Source: an uncultured Lachnospira sp.
Lineage (GTDB): Bacteria; Bacillota; Clostridia; Lachnospirales; Lachnospiraceae
Direction: 5' to 3'
DNA: 6,154 nt
Assembly (NCBI GenBank): GCA_910587485.1
Contig: CAJUKN010000040.1
Location: 1-6,154 of the forward strand
Positions 1 to 5,584 of the stretch are shown one piece after another (position 1 is the first letter of the stretch; each line of letters begins with the position of its first letter). A program made the translations under genes and the position numbers. The notes under the pieces were generated by a model. It searched no databases. It was not told the DNA's origin and saw nothing but the letters and a program-made list of their open reading frames with translations.

Positions 1-7
1 CGGATAA

Positions 8-46
8 AATCCCGGAAATGCTGATAAAATGGGCGTTTCCGGGATT
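8..46. repeat. Perfect 11-bp inverted repeat
   Basis: AATCCCGGAAA at 8-18 is matched exactly by its reverse complement TTTCCGGGATT at 36-46, with a 17-nt loop. No T-run follows on either side, so it is not a standard intrinsic terminator. It lies past the 3' end of the repressor gene, where integrase genes and recombination sites often sit in such elements. A role as a transcript-end hairpin or a protein-binding site is possible but unproven. Confidence 0.5.
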
Positions 47-59
47 GCTTTATGCCTGT

Positions 60-79
60 TGGCTCTAAAATGGCTCTAA
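60..79. repeat. Tandem direct repeat TGGCTCTAA
   Basis: TGGCTCTAA occurs at 60-68 and again at 71-79, an 11-bp period (one helical turn). Same-face spacing is what one sees at sites bound by a recombinase or regulator, for example integrase arm sites. The repeat is short and chance cannot be excluded. Nothing else in the first 100 bases supports a gene: the longest frame open from the left edge stops at 66-68. Confidence 0.3.
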
Positions 80-104
80 TTATTTGATGAATACTGGATT
101 TGGG

Positions 105-131
105 GCGGGTATCGTGATACCTGCTTTTTTT
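105..131 (+). terminator. Rho-independent terminator, rightward
   Basis: GCGGGTAT (105-112) pairs with ATACCTGC (117-124), with one G-U pair, around a CGTG loop, and is followed by seven T residues (125-131). The T-run is on the + strand, so it would stop rightward transcripts arriving from left of the window. It is not the terminator of the leftward repressor gene, which ends at 136 and reads the hairpin from the A-run side. Confidence 0.6.
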
Positions 132-135
132 ACAG

Positions 136-681
136 CTAATTTTCGGGATAAATTTTTACTGCTATCCCGGAAGTGCCTTTTTTCACAATCCTGTTTGTAT
201 CAACTAAATGCTGTTTAATTTGTTCACAAGTTTCATTCATTTGTTCCAGTTCATGCTGAAAAGCGGCTTCGCTTGGAAATGCGTCTTTGGAAGCAATCAA
301 ATTTTCCTGCAATTTTTTAGCTTTTGCAAACTTAGCAAGTCGGTTGTTGATTTCCGGGTTTTTAAAACGAATATATATCGTGCCGGGAATGAGGTTGCCC
401 TCACTGTCTTTTTCTCCGTCAATCTCCATATCTATCTGCTCGTCCATTTTAAAAAGCAATGTAAGCACATCAGAAGCAGTTTCTATATCAAAGTCTGTGA
501 AAACATTGATACTCACACCCAAAGCATTAGCGATTTTTAAAAGCTGGTCGGGTTTGGGGTTTCTGCTCCCCAATTCATATTTGCGAATAGTAGTTCCGTC
601 TATTCCTGCCAATTCGCCTAACATATTCTGTGAAATTCCTCGAATATTTCGGAATGTCTTGATTTTTTCTCCTACTGTCAT
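136..681 (-). CDS. XRE-family HTH repressor
   Basis: A 181-residue protein with an N-terminal XRE/Cro-CI type helix-turn-helix (residues about 4-58). The Q18 to E36 stretch has the usual S-Q-x-x-L-(x)3-A-G-(x)4-T-I-(x)2-Y-E pattern. The acidic middle and Lys/Glu-rich C-terminal half (about 65-181) match no domain I can name and lack an obvious LexA-like protease motif, so induction would not be by classical CI-type autocleavage. The start is set by a strong ribosome site, AAAGGAG, seven bases before the ATG on the minus strand. It faces the consensus rightward promoter at 777-805 and sits beside three AGGGACA motifs, so it is most likely the immunity repressor of the element and autoregulated. 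It appears intact. A regulator of an integrative conjugative element is the main alternative. Confidence 0.88.
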   Translation of the reverse strand: MTVGEKIKTFRNIRGISQNMLGELAGIDGTTIRKYELGSRNPKPDQLLKIANALGVSINVFTDFDIETASDVLTLLFKMDEQIDMEIDGEKDSEGNLIPGTIYIRFKNPEINNRLAKFAKAKKLQENLIASKDAFPSEAAFQHELEQMNETCEQIKQHLVDTNRIVKKGTSGIAVKIYPEN

Positions 682-728
682 AGGACAACTCCTTTAATAT
701 TGATAATGCAAATAATAGGGACATTTGT

Positions 729-757
729 ATTCTATCATATCCATTGAGAATAAGCAA
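729..757 (-). promoter_or_regulatory. Candidate repressor promoter (extended -10)
   Basis: On the minus strand, TAGAAT (734 to 729) is preceded by TGA, giving an extended -10 (TGn), and 17 bp further upstream by TTGCTT (757 to 752), a weak -35. Transcription would begin near 722, about 40 bases before the repressor ATG. An AGGGACA motif (717-723) covers the predicted start site, consistent with autoregulation. Confidence 0.5.
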
Positions 758-776
758 ATAAATATTAAAAAATATA

Positions 777-805
777 TTGACAAGGGACAAATGAGCCTGT
801 ATAAT
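777..805 (+). promoter_or_regulatory. Consensus sigma-A promoter (early PR-like)
   Basis: TTGACA (777-782) and TATAAT (800-805) both match consensus perfectly, with the optimal 17-bp spacer. Transcription should start near 812. In an intact prophage this would drive the lytic/early operon. Here it points into a tail-fibre remnant with no ribosome site or early gene between. Confidence 0.8.
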
Positions 806-817
806 TCTAATACAGGC
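795..817. repeat. Dyad across the -10 of the early promoter
   Basis: GCCTGTA (795-801) and TACAGGC (811-817) form a perfect 7-bp inverted repeat with a 9-bp centre, overlapping the TATAAT box. It is nested between the two 18-bp operator repeats. This placement suits a second operator, perhaps for a Cro-like or other early regulator that is no longer present. Confidence 0.5.
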
Positions 818-3089
818 AAGGGACAAAAGTGCCTAATTGAAAAAAAAAGTGGTTTTTATATCCATCAAGCGGATGGCGGGAATAATTCACTAAATGGATA
901 TATTCATTTTGCTAGTATCGGATTATTACATACTGCTACGGCTGCCGATATATCTATGCCTATAACTTTTGAAGTGATTGGAAGTGATTATAAAAGTCCA
1001 ATCACAATAATAGTAACTTTTGAACCCTATGTTGCTTATTCAAGCATGACCATAAATGCAAAATTAAAAGCGATTTATTACGATAATAATACAAATTATG
1101 TAGATATATTTGCGCAAACAATATATTACACTCCACCAATACGAAATAATAAAATTAATTTATATATTCAAAAGAAGACAAAAGACACCTTGATTTATAT
1201 TACTGATTTTAAATCATCTTATAACAACTCTAATATTATTTCGGTGTCTTTTACTAATGACTTTTTGCAGACAAAACCTACAGGAAGTGCTGTAAAAGAC
1301 GCAGTTTTTCAATTAAATGCAAATACTTTAGGCGGATATTTGGCAAGCAGTTTTCTGCCTATATATTCATCTGGTAATAAAATGATTCGGGCAAATGGAT
1401 TTGATGTCAATATTTATGATGATGACAATGAATATCTAGAATTAGACAGCGAACTTAAGATTCGATTAGGTCGTATAGATATTATAAAGTATACAAATGC
1501 TTTGAATAAAAATAAAAGTGTAGAGGTTTTAAGCAGAGATAAAATTGAGTTTAATGCAAATAATATAGCCATAAAAGCACTTCCAGATAATAGTTTAGGT
1601 GATGGAGTTAAAGGAAGTTTAGCATTATCCATTGCAGGTATTAAAATATTTGATTTTGGAAATGAACAAATCAGTTATATTCGACCAATAGGGAAAAGTC
1701 CTTCCTTGATGTTAAAAGAATCTTCGACTGTATCATCTTCTAATAATTCCATGTTTTTAGTGAATGATTTTGGAGGCGATTATCAAGTATTAGGTTCTAA
1801 TGTAACGGCTCCCGAATTTAAAATGATGAGTGGGGTAAGCATTACAGGCGCTTATTTAGGAAGATGGAGCGGTTCTAGGGACATATATACAGGAGATTTT
1901 TTAGAACAAGAATTTATATCTGGTGTTCATGTTAATGGACGCTATAATGAAACGCATATTTATTCAGAAAAAGTTGCTATAGGGAAAAGAAATAGTTATT
2001 TTATGGAATGTAATACACATTATGATGCTGATAATAGTAACTGGTCGTATGAGATTAAACTTAGAAATAATAAAGGCATATTTATAAAACTTGGAAGTCC
2101 ACAATCTGGAGATAAAAATGCGATATTTTTTAATGGTGATATATCTTTTCAAGACGATGGTATGGTTACGAATTGCCAAAATGCTTCTAATGTAGATAAA
2201 CAATGGTTATTGAATACATCGTTGCAAAATATGTTGATAAATTTTCATAAAAAAACGGCTTTAGCAACAACTACTTCTGATGGATTAATGAGTGCTTTAG
2301 ATAAAGATATTATAAATAATACTCTATATTATTATGAAAATGATGAAGTATGTATGAGACCAAAAGGAAAGATACGATTTGATGATGATAATTATAGTGA
2401 TGGAGGAGAACGAAATCAAACAACGACTAGTGCAAATCATATTTTTTTAGAATCTTCTTACTATGAAGAAACAACGGGTGGAGAAATGATTGAAGAGCAT
2501 GACTATCATACAGTAGAAATAAATACTTTTGGAATCCATGCGACAGATTATGAATTAAGTTTTAATGTTACACAATACAATGAAACAAAAGGAGTTGCAC
2601 TTTCTTGTACAGAGCTTCATCCAGATAATCAATTAATGGATTTAGGAAGTAGTAATATTTCTTATAGATGGAGAAATATTTATGCGGCTAATGGCACGAT
2701 TCAAACCTCAGACCGAACAAGAAAAACAGATATTAATAATCTTGAAATACAAAAAGTCCAAGCATTTATTAATGGTTTAAATCCTGTATCTTATAAAATG
2801 ATTGATGGTACATCAGGAAGAACACATTACGGTTTTATTGCGCAAGACATTGAAGAGTTAATGAATACTTTACATATGGATAGTATAAAGATTTTGCAGG
2901 ATTTATTAAATCGCCAAAGAAAGTTATCAAACATGAAGATGAAAATGGAACGAAACTAGAAAATCCAGTTGAAAAAGTGATAGAGGGTGAATATGATTAT
3001 GCTTTACGTTATGATGAATTTATGGCGCCACTAATAAAAGTTGTCCAAGAGCAGCAAAAGACGATAAAGCAGCAACAGAAAGAAATAGA

Positions 3090-3245
3090 GCAGTCAAGAC
3101 GATTGCACAGACAGCTATTGCTACGATTGGTACATCAGCAGTAGTAAGCAGTGTTGATTGGGGAATGGTTGCTTCTGCCTCTGTATTAGCAGGGATTTTG
3201 TCTATATTGACAAGTATTGCAGGATTGACAGAGGTTAAAAAGTAA
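3090..3245 (+). pseudogene. r1t-type phage holin, N-terminally truncated
   Basis: Reading the frame that starts A-V-K-T-I-A-Q-T-A-I-A at 3090 gives about 51 residues ending in S-I-L-T-S-I-A-G-L-T-E-V-K-K before TAA at 3243-3245. This is the conserved body of small r1t-type holins, which permeabilise the membrane to release the endolysin and are usually about 70-80 residues. The first 15-25 residues and the start codon are missing. The frame is open leftward only to a TGA near 3014, and no ATG, GTG or TTG appears before an internal Met. The upstream sequence is the Gln-rich tail of the S74 protein in another frame, so the two genes have been fused by deletion. The second hydrophobic segment (L-A-G-I-L-S-I-L-T-S-I) is intact. 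Expression as a holin is unlikely. Confidence 0.72.
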
Positions 3246-3277
3246 TTTTTAGAAAGATTAACTATGAAAAGTCAAGT

Positions 3278-3300
3278 GAGAGGAAAAACCTCTCTTTTTT
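3278..3300 (+). terminator. Rho-independent terminator after the holin remnant
   Basis: GAGAGG (3278-3283) and CCTCTC (3289-3294) form a 6-bp stem with an AAAAA loop, followed by six T residues. It lies 33 bases past the holin stop and closes the tail/lysis transcript, separating it from the Rha gene. Confidence 0.8.
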
Positions 3301-3334
3301 AATTTAACAAATAAAACTATAGGAGGTAGATTTT

Positions 3335-4006
3335 ATGTTAGTAGAAATTACAGGAAAAAGAAACGAGGAAAGGCTTATCATGACAAGTCTTAAAATTGCT
3401 GAAAAGTTCGATAAAGAACACACTCATGTACTTAGGGATATTCGGAACATGGAATGCAGCAATACATTCAGAGAATCCAATTTTGGATTGTCCTCTTATA
3501 AATCCGTACAGGGCAAAATGTTACCTATGTATGAAGTTACGAGGGACGGATTTACACTATTAGCTATGGGGTATACTGGCAAAGAGGCTATGAAATTCAA
3601 AGAGGACTACATAAATGCGTTTAATACAATGGAAAGCAAACTGAAACGCATTTACACAGAACGCCAGCAATGGCAAATAGAGCGTGACAAGGGTGTTGTT
3701 ATCCGTCATATCTTAACAGACACAATCAAGATGAAGATTGCAGATAGCCCACACAAAAGATTTGCTTATCCCAATTATACAAACCTTATTTATCGCACAT
3801 TATTTAATAAGACTGCAAAAGAACTTGAACAGGAATATGGTGTGAAGTCAAAAGAAAATTTGCGAGATTACTTTATAGGTAGCGATTTGGAAAAGGTGCA
3901 AAGTGCAGAAATGCTTGTTTCAAGCCTTATAAATTGTGGTTGGGGATATGGTGAGATAAAGGAGTTTATAACCAATCAATCCCAAAAGTTGATAGCAGTA
4001 GAATAA
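3335..4006 (+). CDS. Rha-family phage regulatory protein
   Basis: A 223-residue protein. Residues about 1-98 fit the Rha N-terminal domain: H-T-H-V-L-R-D-I-R, then N-F-G-L-S-S-Y, then a Y-E-V-T-R-D-G-F-T-L-L-A-M-G-Y-T-G-K block, and F-K-x-D-Y-I-N-A-F-N-T-M-E. Rha proteins are DNA-binding-type phage regulators; the best known interferes with phage growth in certain hosts. The C-terminal part (about 115-220), with Y-P-N-Y-T-N-L-I-Y-R-T-L-F and a helical end, resembles the ORF6C-like domains often joined to such N-termini, but this is less certain. AGGAGG sits eight bases before the ATG, a near-ideal ribosome site. It is cut off from the holin remnant by a terminator, and I see no strong promoter in the 35 bases between. 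Its position between holin and amidase, not in the early region, is unusual and suggests a separately acquired gene. No lesion is visible. Confidence 0.85.
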   Translation: MLVEITGKRNEERLIMTSLKIAEKFDKEHTHVLRDIRNMECSNTFRESNFGLSSYKSVQGKMLPMYEVTRDGFTLLAMGYTGKEAMKFKEDYINAFNTMESKLKRIYTERQQWQIERDKGVVIRHILTDTIKMKIADSPHKRFAYPNYTNLIYRTLFNKTAKELEQEYGVKSKENLRDYFIGSDLEKVQSAEMLVSSLINCGWGYGEIKEFITNQSQKLIAVE

Positions 4007-4016
4007 GTAATACAAT

Positions 4017-4045
4017 ATGTCAAAATGCAGAAATATAAAAATAAT
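4017..4045 (+). promoter_or_regulatory. Candidate promoter before the amidase
   Basis: ATGTCA (4017-4022), a 17-bp spacer and AATAAT (4040-4045) give four- and five-of-six matches to consensus. The spacer shares AAAATGC-n-GAAATAT with the promoter region of the toxin gene (4022-4036 against 5303-5317). It is suggestive only, because the region is AT-rich. Confidence 0.3.
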
Positions 4046-4072
4046 AATTAAGAAAAGTGAGGATATATATTT

Positions 4073-4711
4073 ATGAGTAATAGCAATTTAGTTAATGTAG
4101 TAATAGAGTTGCCAAATTGTAATAAGCCAAGAAACAATCAAATTAAAAAGATTACAATACACCACATGGCAGCTGTGTGGACTGTGGAACGCTGTGGAGA
4201 ATGTTTTGCAGATTCTAATAGACAGGCTTCATCAAACTATGGCATTGATAGTGATGGAAGAGTTGGTTTGTATGTAAGTGAATCCGATAGAGCATGGACT
4301 TCTGGCAATGCTGAAAATGATAATCAAGCAGTATCAATCGAAGTATCAAATTGTGAAATAGGCAGAGATTGGGCAGTATCTGATAAAGCATATGCCAAGC
4401 TGATTGAGTTATGCGTTGATATTTGTCAGAGAAATGGTATTGAAAGACTAAATTATACAGGTGATGTTTCAGGAAATCTTACGATACATAAAATGTTTCA
4501 GGCTACGGCTTGTCCAGGACCATACCTTGAAGCTAAAATGCCTGATATAGCAAATGAAGTAAATAAAAGGCTTGAAGTAGAAATTGATGAAGAAGTATAT
4601 GAAAATGATGTTTGTATTAAATCAGACAATGTGGTGCCAGAAATAAATAATATCAAAACAGATAACATTGATGTTGAATATCAGGTGCAGCTAAAAGAAG
4701 ATAAAAGATAG
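4073..4711 (+). CDS. N-acetylmuramoyl-L-alanine amidase, catalytic part, ended by premature amber
   Basis: A 212-residue endolysin fragment of the Amidase_2/PGRP type, which cuts the amide bond between N-acetylmuramic acid and L-alanine in peptidoglycan. Visible signatures are the zinc-ligand motif I-T-I-H30-H31-M, a conserved S-S-N-Y-G core, the S-I-E-V block near residue 95, and the second ligand pair H139 and C147 in H-K-M-F-Q-A-T-A-C-P-G-P. After about residue 165 an acidic linker leads to K-E-D-K-R and then TAG (4709-4711). The same frame continues for another 133 codons that encode the missing wall-binding half, so the TAG is a nonsense mutation and not the natural end. TGG (Trp) is the likely ancestral codon. 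The start is supported by TGAGGA nine bases upstream of the ATG. There is no signal peptide, as expected for a holin-dependent endolysin. The catalytic domain alone could still be active. Confidence 0.85.
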   Translation: MSNSNLVNVVIELPNCNKPRNNQIKKITIHHMAAVWTVERCGECFADSNRQASSNYGIDSDGRVGLYVSESDRAWTSGNAENDNQAVSIEVSNCEIGRDWAVSDKAYAKLIELCVDICQRNGIERLNYTGDVSGNLTIHKMFQATACPGPYLEAKMPDIANEVNKRLEVEIDEEVYENDVCIKSDNVVPEINNIKTDNIDVEYQVQLKEDKR

Positions 4712-5110
4712 CTTCCAGTGGTAGTGGTACATAACCTCAAAGATTATGCTGGAATAATTGGCAAGAAGATGATTGGCATTGCGATTAAAGTATCAAAAGG
4801 ATATGCTACATATAGAGTACATGATGTTGATGGTTGGCATGGAATGATTGATACAAGAAATACCAATATTAACGATTTTCAAAATGGTTATGCTGGCAAT
4901 AACAAGCCGATTGACGCATTGGAAGTATATTATTATACACCTGAAGAAGTTATTAAAGGGAGTGGCTATAAAAAGGCAGTTTACCATGTATCGCCAGTAA
5001 ATGGTGAATATTTTGATTGGCAGCATGATAATGAAAAAGACAATGGTCAAGATGGCTATGCAGGTGTATTTGATATGCCAATTGATAGGGTGCAGATTGT
5101 GATTGAATAA
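4712..5110 (+). pseudogene. C-terminal cell-wall-binding half of the amidase
   Basis: In the same frame as the catalytic half and beginning one codon after its amber stop: L-P-V-V-V, then D-Y-A-G-I-I-G-K, ending in V-I-E at 5110. It holds two related units, each with a Y-R-V/Y-H-V strand, an aromatic residue in a loop, G-Y-A-G, then P-I-D and a V-Y-Y or I-V-I strand (N-G-Y-A-G-N-N-K-P-I-D-A-L-E-V and D-G-Y-A-G-V-F-D-M-P-I-D-R-V-Q-I). These resemble clostridial Trp-containing (ChW-like) wall-binding repeats and probably attach the endolysin to its substrate. A formal GTG start exists at 4718 but I see no ribosome site, so independent expression is doubtful. Together with the upstream part it would form a 345-residue endolysin. 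Confidence 0.75.
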
Positions 5111-5124
5111 AAGAAAGGTAGATT

Positions 5125-5301
5125 ATGAAAATGAAAAATTATATTGGAACAAAGATTGTAAAGGCTGAACCAATGGAGAAAGATGGAAAGGCTGGATATA
5201 GAGTAAAGTATCCTGATGGTTATGAGAGTTGGTGTCCAGCAGATGTTTTTGAAAAAACATATCATGAACTTGATTGTAAAGATTTTATAAATGCAGAGTA
5301 G
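5125..5301 (+). CDS. Small phage protein, gp49/66 family-like
   Basis: A 58-residue protein beginning 14 bases after the amidase frame ends, with an AAAGG ribosome site six bases before the ATG. It has Y-I-G-T-K-I-V-K-A-E-P-M near the N-terminus and G-Y-R-V-K-Y-P-D-G-Y-E-S-W-C-P-A-D-V-F-E-K in the middle. This is the signature I associate with the N4 gp49/Sf6 gp66 family of small phage proteins, whose function is unknown. Length suits the shorter members. No membrane segment. It appears intact. It is co-directional with the amidase and its last codons overlap the weak -35 of the downstream toxin promoter. Confidence 0.75.
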   Translation: MKMKNYIGTKIVKAEPMEKDGKAGYRVKYPDGYESWCPADVFEKTYHELDCKDFINAE

Positions 5302-5327
5302 AAAAATGCTGAAATATGTGGTATGAT
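5299..5327 (+). promoter_or_regulatory. Toxin mRNA promoter (candidate)
   Basis: TATGAT (5322-5327) is a five-of-six -10. TAGAAA (5299-5304) lies 17 bp upstream as a weak -35 and includes the stop codon of the preceding gene. The start would fall near 5334, just before the segment that can pair with the ribosome site. This gives an mRNA of about 200 nt ending at the terminator at 5508-5537. Confidence 0.5.
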
Positions 5328-5338
5328 AAATACGTTAC

Positions 5339-5368
5339 CGCCTCCTAGACAGGTGCAGAAGGGAGGTG
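5339..5368 (+). promoter_or_regulatory. Stem sequestering the toxin ribosome-binding site
   Basis: CGCCTCC (5339-5345) is complementary to GGAGGTG (5362-5368), with one G-U pair and a 16-nt loop. The right arm is the Shine-Dalgarno sequence GGGAGG of the toxin gene. The anti-SD arm would lie at the very 5' end of the mRNA. Type I toxin messages of the Fst type use such 5' stems to limit translation before the antisense RNA binds. Confidence 0.65.
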
Positions 5369-5374
5369 TTCGAT

Positions 5375-5461
5375 ATGGAGATACTTCTATCTTTGATAGT
5401 CGCTGTTGTGGCAAGTGTCATTAGCCATCTCATTTGCAAATGGTTGGACAGTGATGAATAG
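5375..5461 (+). CDS. Small membrane peptide, Fst-like type I toxin
   Basis: A 28-residue peptide with a very strong ribosome site (GGGAGG, eight bases before the ATG). Residues 3-21 are a continuous hydrophobic segment (I-L-L-S-L-I-V-A-V-V-A-S-V-I-S-H-L-I-C), followed by a short polar tail K-W-L-D-S-D-E. Length, a single membrane span near the N-terminus and the W-L plus charged tail match Fst/PepA1-type toxins, which insert into the host membrane and stop growth. The central proline common in Fst-type toxins is absent, so family membership rests on architecture as much as on sequence. Supporting context: a sequestered ribosome site, a shared bidirectional terminator, and a downstream antisense RNA gene that repeats the start-codon region. 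No lesion is visible, unlike the neighbouring late genes. The alternative is a leaderless regulatory or structural small membrane protein. Confidence 0.75.
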   Translation: MEILLSLIVAVVASVISHLICKWLDSDE

Positions 5462-5470
5462 TTGGTAATC

Positions 5471-5495
5471 AGCCTATGGTTTAAGCCACCATGCT
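5471..5495 (+). other. Hairpin in the toxin mRNA 3' region
   Basis: ATGGT (5476-5480) pairs with ACCAT (5488-5492), and the outer AGC (5471-5473) with GCT (5493-5495) across a 2-nt bulge. It lies between the toxin stop codon and the terminator and may stabilise the message. Weak stem. Confidence 0.35.
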
Positions 5496-5503
5496 AAAAT
5501 GGA

Positions 5504-5578
5504 ATAGAAAACCCCAGTGTTCCAGCACTGGGGTTTTCGCTTGTCATCCGATATGGATAACTTCTATCTTTTTAGCCT
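5504..5578 (-). ncRNA. Antisense antitoxin RNA, RNAII-like
   Basis: A predicted RNA of about 75 nt from a promoter at 5585-5613 to the shared terminator. Its 5' part is the complement of the repeats at 5549-5571 and so can pair with the toxin start codon region at 5371-5394 (9 plus 12 bp). Its 3' hairpin is complementary to the toxin terminator hairpin. The loop on this strand reads CUGGAA and contains a YUNR-type motif (CUGG), a feature often used to start antisense pairing. Size and layout match RNAII of the Fst system (about 65 nt). No open reading frame is expected. Ends are inferred from promoter and terminator positions. Confidence 0.72.
5508..5537. terminator. Bidirectional terminator shared by toxin mRNA and antisense RNA
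   Basis: AAAACCCCAGTG (5508-5519) and CACTGGGGTTTT (5526-5537) form a perfect 12-bp stem with a 6-nt loop. Each arm ends in TTTT on its own strand, so it can stop transcription both ways. The toxin mRNA enters from the left and the antisense RNA from the right, making the two transcripts fully complementary over this hairpin. Confidence 0.88.
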
Positions 5579-5584
5579 ATTGGC

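Larger units (their letters stand above)
717..834. promoter_or_regulatory. Operator array, three AGGGACA motifs
   Basis: AGGGACA occurs in the same orientation at 717-723, 783-789 and 819-825. The second and third lie in an 18-bp direct repeat (CAAGGGACAAATGAGCCT at 781-798; CAAGGGACAAAAGTGCCT at 817-834) in which 16 of 18 positions agree. The third copy is a quasi-palindrome, AGGGAC-AAAA-GTGCCT. The first copy covers the repressor start site, the second lies in the rightward promoter spacer, and the third is just after its start. This is the layout expected for a repressor-controlled divergent switch. Binding by the adjacent XRE protein is inferred. Confidence 0.55.
725..3144 (+). pseudogene. 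Tail-fibre-like protein with Peptidase_S74 domain, 5'-truncated and frameshifted
   Basis: An open frame of 744 residues (725-2959) resembling a phage tail fibre/tip protein: a long Asn/Ser/Gly-rich beta-type body, then a C-terminal intramolecular chaperone domain (Peptidase_S74) from about residue 660. The domain has the autocleavage-type S662-D663-R-T-R-K-T-D-I start and an H701-Y-G-F-I-A-Q-D motif. In this family the domain trimerises the fibre and cuts itself off. Two lesions are visible. First, a base is missing near 2885-2891: shifting by -1 restores D-F-A-G-F-I-K-S-P-K, then Y-A-L-R-Y-D-E-F-M-A-P-L-I-K and a Gln-rich coiled coil, the expected end of such proteins, open to 3144. Second, the formal starts (TTG 725, ATG 791) lie upstream of or inside the promoter at 777-805 and lack a good ribosome site, so the true 5' end is probably deleted near 835-850. 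First internal in-frame ATG seen: 956. The Peptidase_S74 assignment is secure; the fibre role is inferred. Confidence 0.8.
5371..5571. repeat. Paired direct repeats linking toxin start and antitoxin RNA
   Basis: CGATATGGA occurs at 5371-5379 (containing the toxin ATG) and at 5549-5557. ACTTCTATCTTT follows at 5383-5394 and at 5560-5571. The spacing inside each pair is three and two bases respectively. These correspond in position and order to the DRa/DRb repeats of the plasmid pAD1 par locus, where the antisense RNA uses its copies to pair with the toxin message. Confidence 0.8.

Noticed and set aside
287..697. Rightward open frame of 136 codons opposite the repressor
   Set aside because: Overlaps the well-supported repressor, lacks a ribosome site, and has the composition of a complement-strand shadow.
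1414..2203. Leftward open frames of 72-79 codons opposite the fibre gene
   Set aside because: They have no ribosome sites and lie antisense to a clear coding region with fibre/S74 features.
2885..2897. Programmed -1 ribosomal frameshift in the fibre gene
   Set aside because: The site ATAAAGATTTT lacks an X-XXY-YYZ slippery heptamer in the required phase and no strong downstream structure is evident; the 5' truncation and other lesions make simple decay more likely.
4709..4711. Reassigned TAG codon (alternative genetic code) explaining the amidase interruption
   Set aside because: TAG also ends the repressor, the 58-residue protein and the toxin, where no conserved extension follows, so amber is used as a normal stop.
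5371..5571. CRISPR-like repeats
   Set aside because: Only two copies, about 155 bp apart, one including a start codon; fully explained by the toxin-antitoxin layout.
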